Shown: positions 50,201-62,808 of the stretch, one piece after another
Layout: every line of letters begins with the position of its first letter
Numbering within the stretch: position 1 is the first letter of the stretch
DNA from: Zygaena filipendulae
Taxonomy: Eukaryota > Arthropoda > Insecta > Lepidoptera > Zygaenidae
Length of the DNA stretch: 64,000 nt
Assembly (NCBI GenBank): GCA_907165275.2
Contig: OU015663.1
Location: forward strand, 5,840,501-5,904,500
Direction: 5' to 3'
Position numbers and translations under genes: made by a program
The notes under the pieces: model-generated
Seen by the model: only the letters and a program-made list of their open reading frames with translations
What the model was told of the DNA's origin: nothing
The model's database searches: none

Positions 50201-50204
50201 CAAA

Positions 50205-50382
50205 ACAGAGCATGGCAGTGAGTTATTTGTTACGCTTTCACGGCTCAACAGCTCAACAGATCGCTTATCGATACGATATGCTTCATCAAGAGCATACAGA
50301 GAAAGACATAGGGTATTTTTTGTCTCGCGATTCCCGCGGAAACTCAGAAATTAATGCGGGTGAAACCGCGGGGAACAGCTAG
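50205..50382 (+). mobile_element. Helitron-like element
   Basis: It contains TTTGTTACGCTTTCACGGCT and ends GGTGAAACCGCGGGGAACAGCTAG before T. Confidence 0.8.
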
Positions 50383-51607
50383 TATCTATTATAAAAAAAT
50401 ATTTGCTCTATATTGTCTTTACATAGGAGAAACAAATACGTCTGTATGATTTTGTATTGAATAAACGCAGCCCGCCTTTCCTCTTTGGTACTTCGCTAAA
50501 AGCTATTTTCTTTAACGTACGCACCTATGTCTATACGTTATGTTATTTTAATAGGTAATTAAAATAAAGAACATCCTATAGCGCTGCTACTCGGTGAGAA
50601 TTGAAATCCTTACTACACGAATTCTCTGTTGTAATTTTATTATATTTTAGTTAATAATAAATTACGCGTGTAGGACACTGTGTTGTGCTGTGGTCGTTGA
50701 TTTGGTGTATTGTAATGTTGGTGAGAGAGAATAATGCTTTAACTTCCGTTTTATCGCTATTAGTGATCGTAGAATGTATCTATAAATACCAAAATCTAAT
50801 TATTTTTTTTAAACCGTGGCAGTATTTTCCGGACCGATAAGCTTAAGTAAAAGTACTGTAAAATTGATTTCAAAAATCATAATTATTGTAAAGAGAAACA
50901 TTCGTTGAACTAAAATATTATTTGTAAAATATTTCTTTTTTTTTTAAATATAATGCACGCCTGTATTTATTATTTTATTAAACTTCAATGTAGAGCAAAA
51001 ACAAAAAAAAATGTCAATTCTTCTATGTTCTTTAATGGAATTATGAGATTAATAAAGATTTCTTATCCATACCGCAATCCAAATTTGACTAAAGACTATC
51101 CACTGTGGCAGAGCGAAGTGGAGCTGAATCTACATAGGTAGTAGATAATATTATAATTGGTACGCATAAAATTTGTGTGTGTGATTAAAGTTACGAGGTT
51201 TGCTTGTCATTCAACGTGTTCGGATATAAGTTTTGGGGAGCACTTGTCTTTCAATTCTCCATTAATTTTTGTGATACAAAAATAGGCGCACAATTCATGT
51301 TCCGATAAAAATCTATCAGATTACAATAACGATAGGGTTGTCATATTAGACAGTTGATATTACTTTTTCCATATTTTCCTTTCATCAGTTAATCGATTAT
51401 ATCTTTGTTGGAAAACCATGATTTAAAAACGTTCTCTCCCTTGGATTTATTGAACGACTAGTTTGATGGCTTCGTTTTTCTTAGTAACGTGACATGACCA
51501 GTGACCACACTGATTTTAGTTGGTGAGTCAGTTACGTAACTGCTTTTTGCTAGATGGTGGTAACCATCTCAATGTTATTTTAACCTTACATTTTTTTTTG
51601 GTATGAT
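50383..51607. other. AT-rich intergenic DNA, nothing recognised
   Basis: The longest frames are about 60 codons and have no recognisable content. Confidence 0.45.
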
Positions 51608-51611
51608 AAAT

Positions 51612-51846
51612 GGACATAGATAAGCAATAGTGTGTTAACCCACACTGGAGAAATTTTGAGTAAATTAAAGTTTTATAATTATAGCGCCATTTTGTTACAA
51701 CATTTTTATGTTCAATATTTAGTTACATATTTAAACAATGTAATAAGGTAAACATATAATTAAAAAACGTTCTCTAACTCGCAATAAATCGTTCTGAATC
51801 AATAACTTTGTTTTGTGGGTTAACATGTTATTGCTTATCTGCGTCC
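51612..51846. mobile_element. 4-bp-TSD MITE family, copy 3
   Basis: 235 bp, flanked by AAAT (51608-51611, 51847-51850). The ends are GGACATAGATAAGCAATA and TATTGCTTATCTGCGTCC. Confidence 0.9.
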
Positions 51847-51852
51847 AAATAT

Positions 51853-52333
51853 TATCCCACCAAAAACATAAATGTAAAAAAGGAGAGCTAAGTTCAATAT
51901 AAAAATTATGCTTGGCTATGGGCTTCGCCGTAAAAAGAATGGAGATCTAAATGAGTGCCAAGTTCTATCCAAAATCGAAATATGTATTTATAGGAACAAA
52001 ATAACATTATGAACAATTAGTATTAAACTCTATTTCTTTGCTTTATTGAACACCTATAACAATTCAATTTTCTATTTCAAAATATCTTTATTCAGTATAA
52101 ACAATACATATTGGTACAGACACCAGTGTACATTAAACTTATCCTGGCGGTACTAAGATAATTGCTGTTATTTAAAAATGTGAGATCTTAAAGTAGGTTA
52201 GATTTTTCGATTTTGCTTAGAACTTGGCACTCATTTAGATCTCCATTCTTTTTGCGGCAAAGCCCATAGCCAAGCATAATTTTTGTATTGAACTTGGCTC
52301 TCCTTTTTTACATTTTATGTTTTTGGTGGGATA
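51853..52333. mobile_element. 481-bp element with about 125-bp inverted arms
   Basis: TATCCCACCAAAAACATAAA at the left is mirrored by GGTGGGATA at the right end. The arms stay alignable for about 125 bases, including TGGCTATGGGCTTCGCCG and AATGGAGATCTAAATGAGTG. The centre is AT-rich. It begins within a few bases of the preceding MITE. Confidence 0.82.
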
Positions 52334-54250
52334 TCATTACTTTTTGTAAAGAATATAAAAAAAAGCGTTAAACAACCCACCGTTGGCCGGTTGATTAGCG
52401 CGTATTACAAGTTTTTTGTATGGGGACACCACTTATTTTTTAACTTTTATATTTTTAGATTTTTTCCTACGCTTACACACAATTACTGAGCTGGATTCCA
52501 AATTTCATCCTTCTAAGTCATCTGGAAGTAGGTTAGATTTAGGTACTATATGTCAATCAATCAGTCAGTACTAAAATTTACGACTTTCTGACCTATATAT
52601 CTTTATAACCGTTTGAACTACCTTCATGAAATTTGGGCTTCTACCTTATGGATATAACTAAACACACTTAGTTTTATGTGTTTACGTTAAAGAGGTTTTG
52701 AGTTATAGCACCAAGTGGTTCGTGTAATATTAGATACACTCGGCGCTGCCTGGCCAGTTCCTTTGCTTGAACTTGACTTGACACGCTGCCGCGTGTCTAG
52801 ACTTCTCTGCGGTTTCATACGCGTTAATTTCAAAGTTCCCGCGGGATTTCCAAAAAAATACGCTGTAATTTATATACCCCTGCCAATGTGTATGCAAAAA
52901 TTCATGATGATTTATTGAGTAGTTTGGCATGAAAGCGTAACACACAAATTCATAATTCGCATTTATAATTTATGGGTAATGTGACGAGAATGGTTTTATA
53001 TGTATACTCTTAAGCTCCACTCCGCTTCTCTCAATGCCTGGTGTATGGTTTTTTCATAGAGTGTTCTAGCCGCTCTCCAGGAGAGTTTTTCATGTAAGTA
53101 TACGAGAAACGTCGTTATTTCAACCAGTAAATATAAACGTAAGTAGGTAACTTAAACAATTTTAGTTTCTTAAAAATTAAAATAATGAAACTTCCAAAAA
53201 TTTTGAGTAAATAGTGTTTTAAAAATATACAACGTGTTAATGAATTAACTAAAAACCTGATACACCCCATTTAAAAAAATAAACAATAATATCATTAAAA
53301 TATATTTTATGTCGAAAAATTTATACTTTAAAAGTTATTCAACATTAGTTTGGAGGTGACCTATCTACGAAATTCCAAGCGCTACGCCCGCGCCTACCGG
53401 TTCGATTTTTTTTTACTGCGGGCGGCGTACGCGTCTAATATTGTATTATAAATAATTTAGACATAGGCTAATAAAAATGAAAAAATATAACCTATATTAA
53501 AACACAGTGCGATCGATTCGCTAGTTGATTCTGAGCAAATTACTTTCTAGTTTTCAGTTAATTCATTAACACGTTGTATATATTAGAAATCAATATTTTA
53601 TAATGTTTATGTTCCTACTTTTAACCTTTATGTGATTGTTTGTGACCGTTGTGAGTTATTTGTGTATTTTTTTTATTTATGTGAGTAAAAAATATAAGGT
53701 TAGCTATCGGTTTACTGGCTTAGAGCTTAAAGAAGGTACATAATGAAATAAAAGAGGGTTCCATGTCTCGAATCATTGTGACATTTTCTTTAACGGTTAT
53801 TAAAAACAAAACAATTTCCCACGCAATAATAAAAATGTGAACTAGAAAATAGCAATATATATTTTTTAAACGATGTAATGTATGTCGATGATGTGTAATG
53901 ATGTCGGTTTTAGTTGAATTGAGTGCGCTTGAATTGAATCGTAGGTGCCGTGTTTTTTCAACTTGAACAAATATTGTAGCAGTGCAGCAGACATATCAAA
54001 TAAGCCGTGAGCTTTCGTTCATAGAAGCACACATTTATCAAACAGTTATTCAAAATTTATACAAAATAACAATCCAGTTACTTCTTAATCCTATTACTAC
54101 TTAATAAATCAGACTCTGACTTTATTGTGTTCTAATAATTAACTTCTAAGATGATTTTCTCAAGATGTAACTAAGTAGGTATCCAGACATCATTGAGAAG
54201 ATTTTTAACTGTGTAGGTTATTAGTACAAACTACAGAGAAACTGACTAAC
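52334..54250. other. AT-rich intergenic DNA with one Helitron-like element
   Basis: Apart from the element at 52797-52970 nothing was recognised; no convincing exon. Confidence 0.45.
52797..52970 (-). mobile_element. Helitron-like element
   Basis: CTAGACTTCTCTGCGGTTTC at the left is the 3' end; the right side reads AATTCATAATTCGCATTTAT. Confidence 0.7.
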
Positions 54251-54257
54251 CATCTTT

Positions 54258-54494
54258 GGACATAGATAAGCAATAGTGTGTTAACCCACACTGGAGAAAT
54301 TTTGAGTAAATCGTGTTTTAAAATTAGCGCTATTGTCTGTCAAAATTTTTTATGTTCAATATTTAGTTACATACTTAAACAATGTACATAATAAGGTAAA
54401 CACATAGTTAAAAAACGTTCCCTAACTCTCAATTAATCGTTCTGAATAGGTAACTTAATTTTGTGGGTTAACATGTTATTGCTTATCTGCGTCC
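54258..54494. mobile_element. 4-bp-TSD MITE family, copy 4
   Basis: 237 bp, flanked by CTTT (54254-54257) and CTTA (54495-54498), a target duplication with one mismatch. Same ends and orientation as copy 3. Confidence 0.87.
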
Positions 54495-54498
54495 CTTA

Positions 54499-57400
54499 AA
54501 TTCCAATAATTTGTAATGTATTCAATTTTAAACTACTTATATTCATACTTATGAGGTAATAATTTAGTACTCCGTATTTCTTTGCTTAACTGCGTTTCAT
54601 TGATCCCTTGCCACTGAAAAAAAAAAATAATACTACGTGTACGCCTTAGGAACCTCTCACAGAAGCATTTATACAGGTACGAAGGCAATGAATAAAACAA
54701 ACTGACGCGCCACGATATTTGTATATTTTTAGAACAAGAATTGTTAGTAAATAAATTAATTAATTAACTGTAACTAATTGTATCGGATACGATTCGTATT
54801 CCACATGCGGTACCTGCACTTTGGTATTTTTATTTTTAACACTATACATTAAAATAAACGAAACTTAGTGTAGCGATAGAAGTGTAGAATATTACTAATT
54901 ATAAAACTATTGTATGTATTTTACTCGCTAGTAATTTATTATTTTTTAATTTTTTTTTTTAGATCAATTCAATTCGACTGCGCCTAGGGTGATGTTAAGT
55001 CATGTTTAAGTTAATATTTTGCACTTTAATTAGGTATGTATAGTTATTGTAAGATTATTATAACGTAGACGATAACTGGAGTTAGCAGTTGTTTAGCTTC
55101 CATTGTAACGGACGTTGCTGTTAAAAATGTACTTTTAAGAAGTCTTATTGACATCAAAAAACAATGTTACCTACATAATTCGAATCAAATTGTAGAATAG
55201 CTACCTAAATATTTTATTTTATATATAAAATGACAATATTTTGATGTTTGAACTTGATTCAGGAAATGTATGGATATCTTAATTTCTGCTTTTGTGACGA
55301 ATAATTGGTTTTATTAAGATTATTCGAGATAAATTTCCACAGTAAATATCTTCATCATCGTCATATTATTATTTTTACCGAAGTACCTAGCAGTTTATTA
55401 ATGAGACAAAATACCACTGTAAAAGTATTGTCTCCTCGATACGCTACAAATGAAACCAACTCTTTAAGTGTTATAACTTTCATTAAAATTCGTCCATTGA
55501 AATATAGACCTTGCAACCTATCCGTGCAGTCAAAATATAAAATACACAAAATTTATAAGAAGAAGAAGAAAATACATTTTTTCGTTGCAGCCAATAATAT
55601 TATAAGTAATATTTATGTTCCAGCACAACAATCGAAAATTGCATTGTACCTATACAGTTATAATTTCACTATAAAGATATTATTATACAAAGATGATGGT
55701 AGTTTTGGCGGATTTGATAGATTTCTGGGTTTATTTTCTCTGAGTGCTTCTTATTCGTCACGCATAATGAAATAATAATGTAAGGATATCCAAAAATAAC
55801 TCATCAAACAAAAACGACAGAAGAGGTTATTGTGGATTAGGTATGTTTCTTTTTTATAACTCTCCTATTGAGTATCGACTCAAGTCAAACTCAAGTAATC
55901 AACGGCGGTCGGCGGACGACTGGTTTAGGAAGGACCGTTTTAAAAATTCAATTTCAATATTTTATTATATTGTTAGTAATTTATTCACTTTTTTATTACT
56001 CTAGACGTAAAAATGAATTATATTGAAACTTGAATGTCAACAATAAGTATCATAATAATATAATTCCTTTCATCGGTTTTAGTTCTCCAAAGTGATTATG
56101 GGAAGTTAAACAGTTGGATCATCCTGTTAAAGTTTTTTTTTTACGATTTTTGTGTTTAATACACTAGGTATTAATATTTTTTCATTGAACTTAGATTTGA
56201 TCAACTTGCACTAAATTTTGATCGCGGGTTAATGAAGCTTATTTGAATATAAATTTCACTAAAACGGAAAAGTCATCTACTCATAATTACAACCTACAAA
56301 GGCATGAACATTTTTTGAATTTTTAATTAATATTCTAGCGTAAAGTGTATTTGTAAGGCTTAAGGCTTAAGACTCGTTGTAAGCCTCGTGAGTCTAGCAA
56401 ATACCTAATAACATTTCGCAGTAATAACTGTGGATACTTACGCCACTGGCGCAGCCTAAAAAGTGGCACCGTAGAACTGTAGCTCAGTCTGAGACGACAG
56501 CTTTTATTGTAATATTATTAGCCGTCAATCTAAAATGTATTTAAAATGCGATAGTAAAATTAGAAAGAACTGCTACCTCTTAAAATGCCTGAAGTTGTTC
56601 ATACATTATTGTCCAATGGGTGTAAACTTGGAAATGATGATGTAAATGTAAACTTATGAAAACAAAAACGAAATAAACATGAAGAAATTTTGACTCTAGC
56701 CAATGCAGTATTTATTTGTATTTCATGATTTCCGTTTTCAGGGCCTTTAAGGAGTGAAACGAGCACCAACCGCTATAAAAAATCATATCTACCAATGTAT
56801 CATATTTCATTTCAAAGGAATTGGCAGAAGAACATGTGAAAAGAGTTAATACTACGTTATTTTTGGTAATTATTCTTTAGCATTTAAACAAAAAAGTGCC
56901 AAAAACAGCCGATTTTGCAGTTTTTCATCAATTTTTTGCGTAATGTGACGTGCGTTTAAAGAACAGACGCACAAGAGTAAAATATAATATTTTAAGTAAA
57001 TACCTACCTACAATTAGAAATAATTCCAACCTGAGTTTAGGATATACTATCAACAACGGAACACGTCATCAACACAAGGAAAGAAAATAAAAAGCTTTCA
57101 AATTATGATCGTATCTCAAAATATTTTAATTAAAATTTTAAATACCTATTTTATATCTATTAGTTTACAATAATATCATAATAATTTACTAATAAAAATC
57201 ATCATTTTGAAAAAACAATTTATCTAATTGTAATTTACCTACTAATTTCTTCCATGTCTAAAGTAGGTAAACTTGCTTGGCGCGTATCTATCGTCGCGTC
57301 GATGCCACTTATTTATTATCCACCACTATATTATATTTAAATGAATTCCGGGATTTCCTCAAGAATTTTTCTAAAGGAGGTAATGGCATAAAGATTAGAT

Positions 57401-57751
57401 ATCCTATAAATTATGTACCTATAGTCATTTAAAAAAATAGTATATACCTACCCACAGACAGATACACTATAATATACAGATGCTTGTAGTACCTATAGCT
57501 AGACTTATACTACTAGACTAGAATTATCGAACAAAAGGTGTATGAACATTTGAAACACAAAAGAGTAGGTATCAGTGTCAACGGTAACCTATACCTATTG
57601 ACTACTCAGATATTGCACCGATTAGTGTTTTGTAATGTTTGTAAATAAAGATAAGACACAACAATAAAATAATACGTAGATACCGATGATAGGTATTTAC
57701 ATAGAATGTCATTGGTAGAAGTAGTAGTAAACAGGGTATTCTATAACTAAT
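54499..57751. other. AT-rich intergenic DNA, nothing firmly recognised
   Basis: A 125-codon plus frame from the ATG at 55401 is AT-driven, Lys/Ile/Ser-rich and shows no domain. No repeat family was assigned. Confidence 0.4.
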
Positions 57752-57755
57752 AACT

Positions 57756-57990
57756 GGACGCAGATAAGCAATAACATGTTAACCCACAAAATGAAGTTAT
57801 TGATTCAAAACGATTTATTGAGAGTTAGAGAACGTTTTTTAATTATGTGTTTACCTTATTACATTGTTTCAATATGTAACTGAATATTTAACATCAAAAA
57901 TTTGACACAAAATGGCGCTATAATCTTAAAACTTTAATTTACTCAAAATTTCTTCAGTGTGGGTTAACACACTATTGCTTATCTATGTCC
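57756..57990. mobile_element. 4-bp-TSD MITE family, copy 5
   Basis: 235 bp, flanked by AACT (57752-57755, 57991-57994). The ends are GGACGCAGATAAGCAATA and TATTGCTTATCTATGTCC, opposite orientation to copies 3, 4 and 6. Confidence 0.9.
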
Positions 57991-58147
57991 AACTATTCTA
58001 AACTAAAGTAGTAGTAGGTAAGTTAGATAGACATTATGCACGACTACACGAGTAGGTAATCTAAATCATTTTATTGTTCTTCCCCATTAGTTCCCCAGTA
58101 ACACGAGCGTTTCATAATTACGATCAAAACAGTTTATTATAATAATA

Positions 58148-58605
58148 CTAGCTGTGCCCCGCGGTTTCATCCGCGTTAATTTGAGAAAAAAACAAATATA
58201 GTCCACTATTGGTCGTAGCGTGATGTTAGGTAGGTATATTGGACATAGATAAGCAATAGTGTGTTAACCCACACTGGAGAAATTTTGAGTAAATCGTGTT
58301 TTAAAAGTAGGAGCGCCATTTTGTATCAACATTTTTTATGTTCAATATTTAGTTACATATTTAAGCAATGTAGTAAGTTAAACACATAATTAAAAAAAGT
58401 TTCCTAATTCTCAATAAATGGTTCTGAATCAAAAACATAATTTTGTGGGTTAACATGTTATTGCTTATCTGCGTCCTATTATAGTCTATGGCCTTCGTCG
58501 ATAGACTATCCAACACAATAAGAATTTTTCATTTCGAACCAGTAGTTTCTGAGATTGGCGCGTTCAACCAAACAAACATACTCTTCAGCTTTATAATATA
58601 TTGGC
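58148..58605 (-). mobile_element. Helitron-like element interrupted by a MITE
   Basis: CTAGCTGTGCCCCGCGGTTT at 58148 is its 3' end. Its 5' part (CCAGTAGTTTCTGAGATTGG, AACATACTCTTCAGCTTTAT) resumes after the nested MITE at 58241-58476. Confidence 0.78.
58241..58476. mobile_element. 4-bp-TSD MITE family, copy 6, nested
   Basis: 236 bp, flanked by TATT (58237-58240, 58477-58480). It lies inside a Helitron-like element and is therefore the younger of the two. Confidence 0.92.
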
Positions 58606-60383
58606 TATAAGCATTAGTAGGTAGGTAAGTCCGCTTAAAGGTACAGTAAAATAAGTAATTTTGTATTTTTTGATTCATTAAGAATTCGAATTCAAGAAGA
58701 ATAATGAAAAGCGTAGTATATCCTTGCATCGTTCTCGAGCCCCAGAAGTAAAAAAGATAAGTGTACGGAGACAGTAGGTATACTGAAATATTTGTGTTGT
58801 CCTCAATACGCTCGAAGTCGTTACTGAGTCGACGTTGTGCTGGCCGCAGGTGTCACAGAGCTCTATTTCAGCCGATATTGTTCATGGGTGCATGAAACAC
58901 GGAGAGCGCAAAAACAATATGCCTACCTACAGGTTAACGAAATTATTTTCTTCGAGCTATCAAAAACTTAATCAATAACAACTAAGATATGCTTAAAAAT
59001 AAAAAGTACATCATACAATCTATCAATTAGGTATGTAGCGGACGCTCGAAAAGCGGCTCCACAACCTACTAAAGCGTAGATAATATGTGAAACACAACGT
59101 ATAACTGGCTCATTTTTACACATTGACCGATTTCGATGTGACTTATCCTTTTTTGATCTGTGGTTTCGACGGCAGTTTCGGCGAAATAGGGTGCACGCAG
59201 GAGCAGTGTCGTTAGAGGCTGTTGTATTTAGAACTTAAACAACCAGCTAACCACACTGCCAACGCGGTCTACCCTTTCTTCCTATACTTCCCAAGGGTTG
59301 TTCTTCAATTCTTCTCTTGCAAACTACTGTTCTTCTTGAACAAATACTAGGTTACCACTTCTGTAAATCTTGACTGCAAGCCTCATCAGAGCAGAACTGC
59401 TTAATACAAAAAGGTTTTTCAGGAATACAGAGGTCAGGTTCTATTACCTACATTCAGATAATGATACCTTCTTTGATACAACGAGCAAATTCTTGGTAAT
59501 AGCCATCTATTACCAAGTGATTAAACATGCAAAAAGATAAGATAATTATCTCGTGGTTATAGTAGATTTTACAACGAGTGCACAAAACAAACCATTGTTA
59601 TCCGAGACTTTTAGCAGCCTGAGCCGAAGGCGAGGGCTGATAGTAATGTCGAGGGTAAAATAGTTTTGTGGACGAGTTATAAACTCAACTTTTCACTTCG
59701 ATTGCGAGGAAATAAAACAGTAGTATAACATAACATTTCTTTAAAAGTAAAATTAGTAAAGTTTTGAATACAGAAGGAAATTGTTTATCCCGGCATATTA
59801 AGGGTATTTATGTTTTAAAAACACATAAAGCAAATAAATTAAAGTAAATATTATAAAATAACAAATTCTATCTATGAACTTCTTATTGTGTTTGGCTGTA
59901 TGGCTCATTTTCTTTGCCTTAATATAGATACATTTATGAATAGATACGTTAATGCACTTGTGCACAAAATTCTATTTTGTTCAGCCTAGATCCTGCACAA
60001 ACAAGGATTTACTAATGAAGCGCAATGGAAAGCAAGAACTTACCAGGAAGCGAGATTTTTACTTTTTCAGTTCTGAAACGTGGTTCATCAATTTACAAAT
60101 CCTAATAGGCACGCGATTATAACTTACCGTACCTTTTCACTATTTTGACACTCTGGATCCGGTTCTGATTCCCATAGTAGGTAACTGGCCACATGGATCC
60201 GCACAACGGTGGAGTTAAACTGTTTAGCTTTACATAATTCTCAGTACGATATTTCTTGACATTTCCTCAAAATAGGAAGGAAGGAAAGGAAATAGGTTTA
60301 CTAACGTAATGCCAGCTTCCAGACACGACCTAAATTAATATTATATTTTGTCTATGTCCAAGAGGATTAGGCGAAGACTTACT
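58606..60383. other. Intergenic DNA with one foldback
   Basis: No gene was seen. The foldback at 59571-59680 is listed separately. Confidence 0.45.
59571..59680. repeat. Foldback with GAGCCGAAGGCGAGGG loop
   Basis: ACAACGAGTGCACAAAAC at the left pairs imperfectly with GTTTTGTGGACGAGTTAT at the right. The centre has GAGCCGAAGGCGAGGG, like the loops of the foldbacks in CFAP36 intron 2. Confidence 0.55.
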
Positions 60384-60707
60384 AATACGCCTCTGGCTTG
60401 CCATAATCCAATGCACCTTTCGCCTTGTCCACATTTATTGTACACACTTAAGTCTTCACGTGCGCTCCTCGTATTGGGGGATTCTACATAAGTTTACCTA
60501 CTCTCTGTCCACATTTATTGTACACACTTAAGTCTTCACGTGCGCTCCTCGTATTGGGGGATTCTACATAAGTTTACCTACTCTCAATACGCCTCTGGCT
60601 TGCCATAATCCAATGCACCTTTCGCCTTGTCCACATTTATTGTACACACTTAAGTCTTCACGTGCGCTCCTCGTATTGGGGGATTCTACATAAGTTTACC
60701 TACTCTC
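60384..60707. repeat. Nested tandem duplication A-B-B-A-B
   Basis: A is 42 bp (starts AATACGCCTCTGGCTTGCCA) at 60384 and 60586. B is 80 bp (starts TGTCCACATTTATTGTACAC) at 60426, 60506 and 60628. Copies read identically. Confidence 0.93.
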
Positions 60708-61159
60708 CATGACGCTTCCCTTTTGCCGGTTCATCTTAGATTTTGATTAAGCCTACCAATATCGGTTTCTTGAAATGAAAATCGGAGGTCGCTGACTTCA
60801 GATAATATGCGTCTCGATATCTGCAATTAGAAGAATAAGCATAATAAGCACCTCTAAGTATTATATTATTCATTTATAATTACCGCGCCTGCGTATATAT
60901 TTCAGGATATATATCAGGATTTAATGTAAGTATCTCCTACATTGAAGAAGTATCCATAGTATTATAGGCATAGAACTGCACTCAGCGCACGCAGCTGCAG
61001 TCATGGGACTAAAAGTGTGCGGAACATACAACCACTACGGAACAACTAGAGATCACGTGACTACGTCATTTGATGCAAACGTAATTACGCGCCATTCCAT
61101 GCACACGTCGATTGGTTTAATGTGCTAAGTGCTTCAATTTCGAACAGAATTTTGAATGG
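60708..61159. other. Intergenic DNA, nothing recognised
   Basis: No frame or repeat could be named. Confidence 0.4.
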
Positions 61160-61495
61160 AATAGGGATGTTGACGACTTAAAAATCAAAATTCTAATTAG
61201 TCCGTCAGTTAGAAAATAAAAAATCATTAGACACTTATTTTTTATTTTTCAAATAAATGAAAATACACAGTGATACCTAAAGCGCATTAAAATTTAGGGT
61301 GGGGCTCGTGACGTCACTTACCGCTACAAGCCGCCATACAAACTGCACTGGGTTGTGACGTTTCAACTCAATGTATAATGTATTGCAGTTATTTTTTGAT
61401 TACGTAAAAAAAGAAAAAATACGTGTCCAATATTTTTTATTAATCTAAAGACGGACTAAAAAAATAATTAGTCAAATAGCCCATTAATATCAATA
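61160..61495 (+). mobile_element. MITE-like element, CRE family, copy 6
   Basis: The most complete copy: it starts near AGGGATGTTGACGACTTAAA, has AGTCCGTCAGTTAG, TGACGTCA (61309-61316), ACGTGTCCAATATTTTTTAT and ends near GACGGACTAA. The AGTCCGTC and GACGGACT blocks form the inverted ends. Confidence 0.68.
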
Positions 61496-61844
61496 GCCAT
61501 AATCTGTCCAGTAATTTTTGCATGTTGCGTTCATTATTCTGTGCCGTAGGTTATTTGGATAATTTTGGGCATGATTGGAGTAAATTTCGAGGTTCAATAG
61601 GAGTTTCGTTTTATATGAAACTTTTCTGAGGCATAAAAGAATAAAAAACAATATGTATCTAGATAATTATCCAAAGAGAGGATGAAACGTCGCTAAACTC
61701 ATTTTTGTTCTCTCTATGTTCATCATAAGTGTATATATTTGAATTTTAATATACCTAATACTTAGTCAAAATATGTTTCTGAGGTGGACGGTGTGATTAG
61801 TGCGACACTATAGTATCACTACATAAGGTAGTATAAAACTGAAA

Positions 61845-62009
61845 ATAAAGTCGCTTCCCGCTGTCTGTCTGTGTATGCTTATAGATCTTGAAAACTACGC
61901 AACGGATTTTGATGCGGTTTTTTAATAGATAGTGATTCAAGAGGAAGGTTTATAAGTAGGTATAGTTTATCCTGGAATTCCTGCGGGTGAAGCTGCGGGT
62001 GATTGCTAG
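61845..62009 (+). mobile_element. Helitron-like element
   Basis: It contains AACTACGCAACGGATTTTGA and ends GGGTGAAGCTGCGGGTGATTGCTAG before T. Confidence 0.7.
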
Positions 62010-62094
62010 TACGAGTATTTAAACATATGACGGACAAATATTTAAGTCTTCATTTATTATTCTATAGTAACCTTATGCTGATGATATCCTTACA

Positions 62095-62297
62095 TATTAT
62101 AAAACCAAGTCCTCCGCCGCGTCTGTCTGTCTGTTCGCGATAAACCCAAAAAGTACTGAACAGATTTTCATGAAGTTTTCAACAATAGATAAAGGGATTC
62201 ATGAGGATTGAGGAAGGTTTATATGTTTTTATGTTTATCCTGGAATTCCCACGAGAACTCCGAAATTACCGTGGGTGAAACCGTGGGGGCCAGCTAG
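62095..62297 (+). mobile_element. Helitron-like element
   Basis: It contains CGTCTGTCTGTCTGTTCGCG and ends GGTGAAACCGTGGGGGCCAGCTAG before T. Confidence 0.75.
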
Positions 62298-62808
62298 TTT
62301 TTAAATAAATCTTTTGCTGCCAACCCGAATGATATACGTTATCAACACTTTTTCGGTTAATATCCGTTTGGTACTGACTATAGGTACAGTCCAAGACAGC
62401 TAGATGCAAGGAGTAGCTAGATGAGTCGTATTTCAAGAATTTAGTAGGTAACTCACAGTCACATCTGTATTTTACGACAATAGGTTGCTTATGCTTGACA
62501 TGTCAGAGATTATGGGACTTTATTTACCGAATTATATAGAGGAATAAACTGATATGTAATGTCTTAAACCAGTTGTAAGCTAAGCTTGTCTGTAGACAAA
62601 GTAGGTATCAATCTCTCATGTACTCGCAGACCTGCAAATTGCAAGCTGCTCTGGGACCTGGGCAATTAAAGAATTAAGAATACCATAAAATTAAACCATG
62701 ACTTTATAGCAGAAAGTAAACAATAACATAGATATGTACGATTTTTAGATTTCAATGATTTTGTCATGTCACCGGACAACGTACCGTAATTTTTTACCGG
62801 ACTCACAG

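Noticed and set aside
55401..55775. 125-codon plus frame
   Set aside because: Lys/Ile/Ser/Tyr-rich as expected from AT-rich DNA, no motif, no repeat or neighbour that supports it. One such frame is not surprising in 64 kb.
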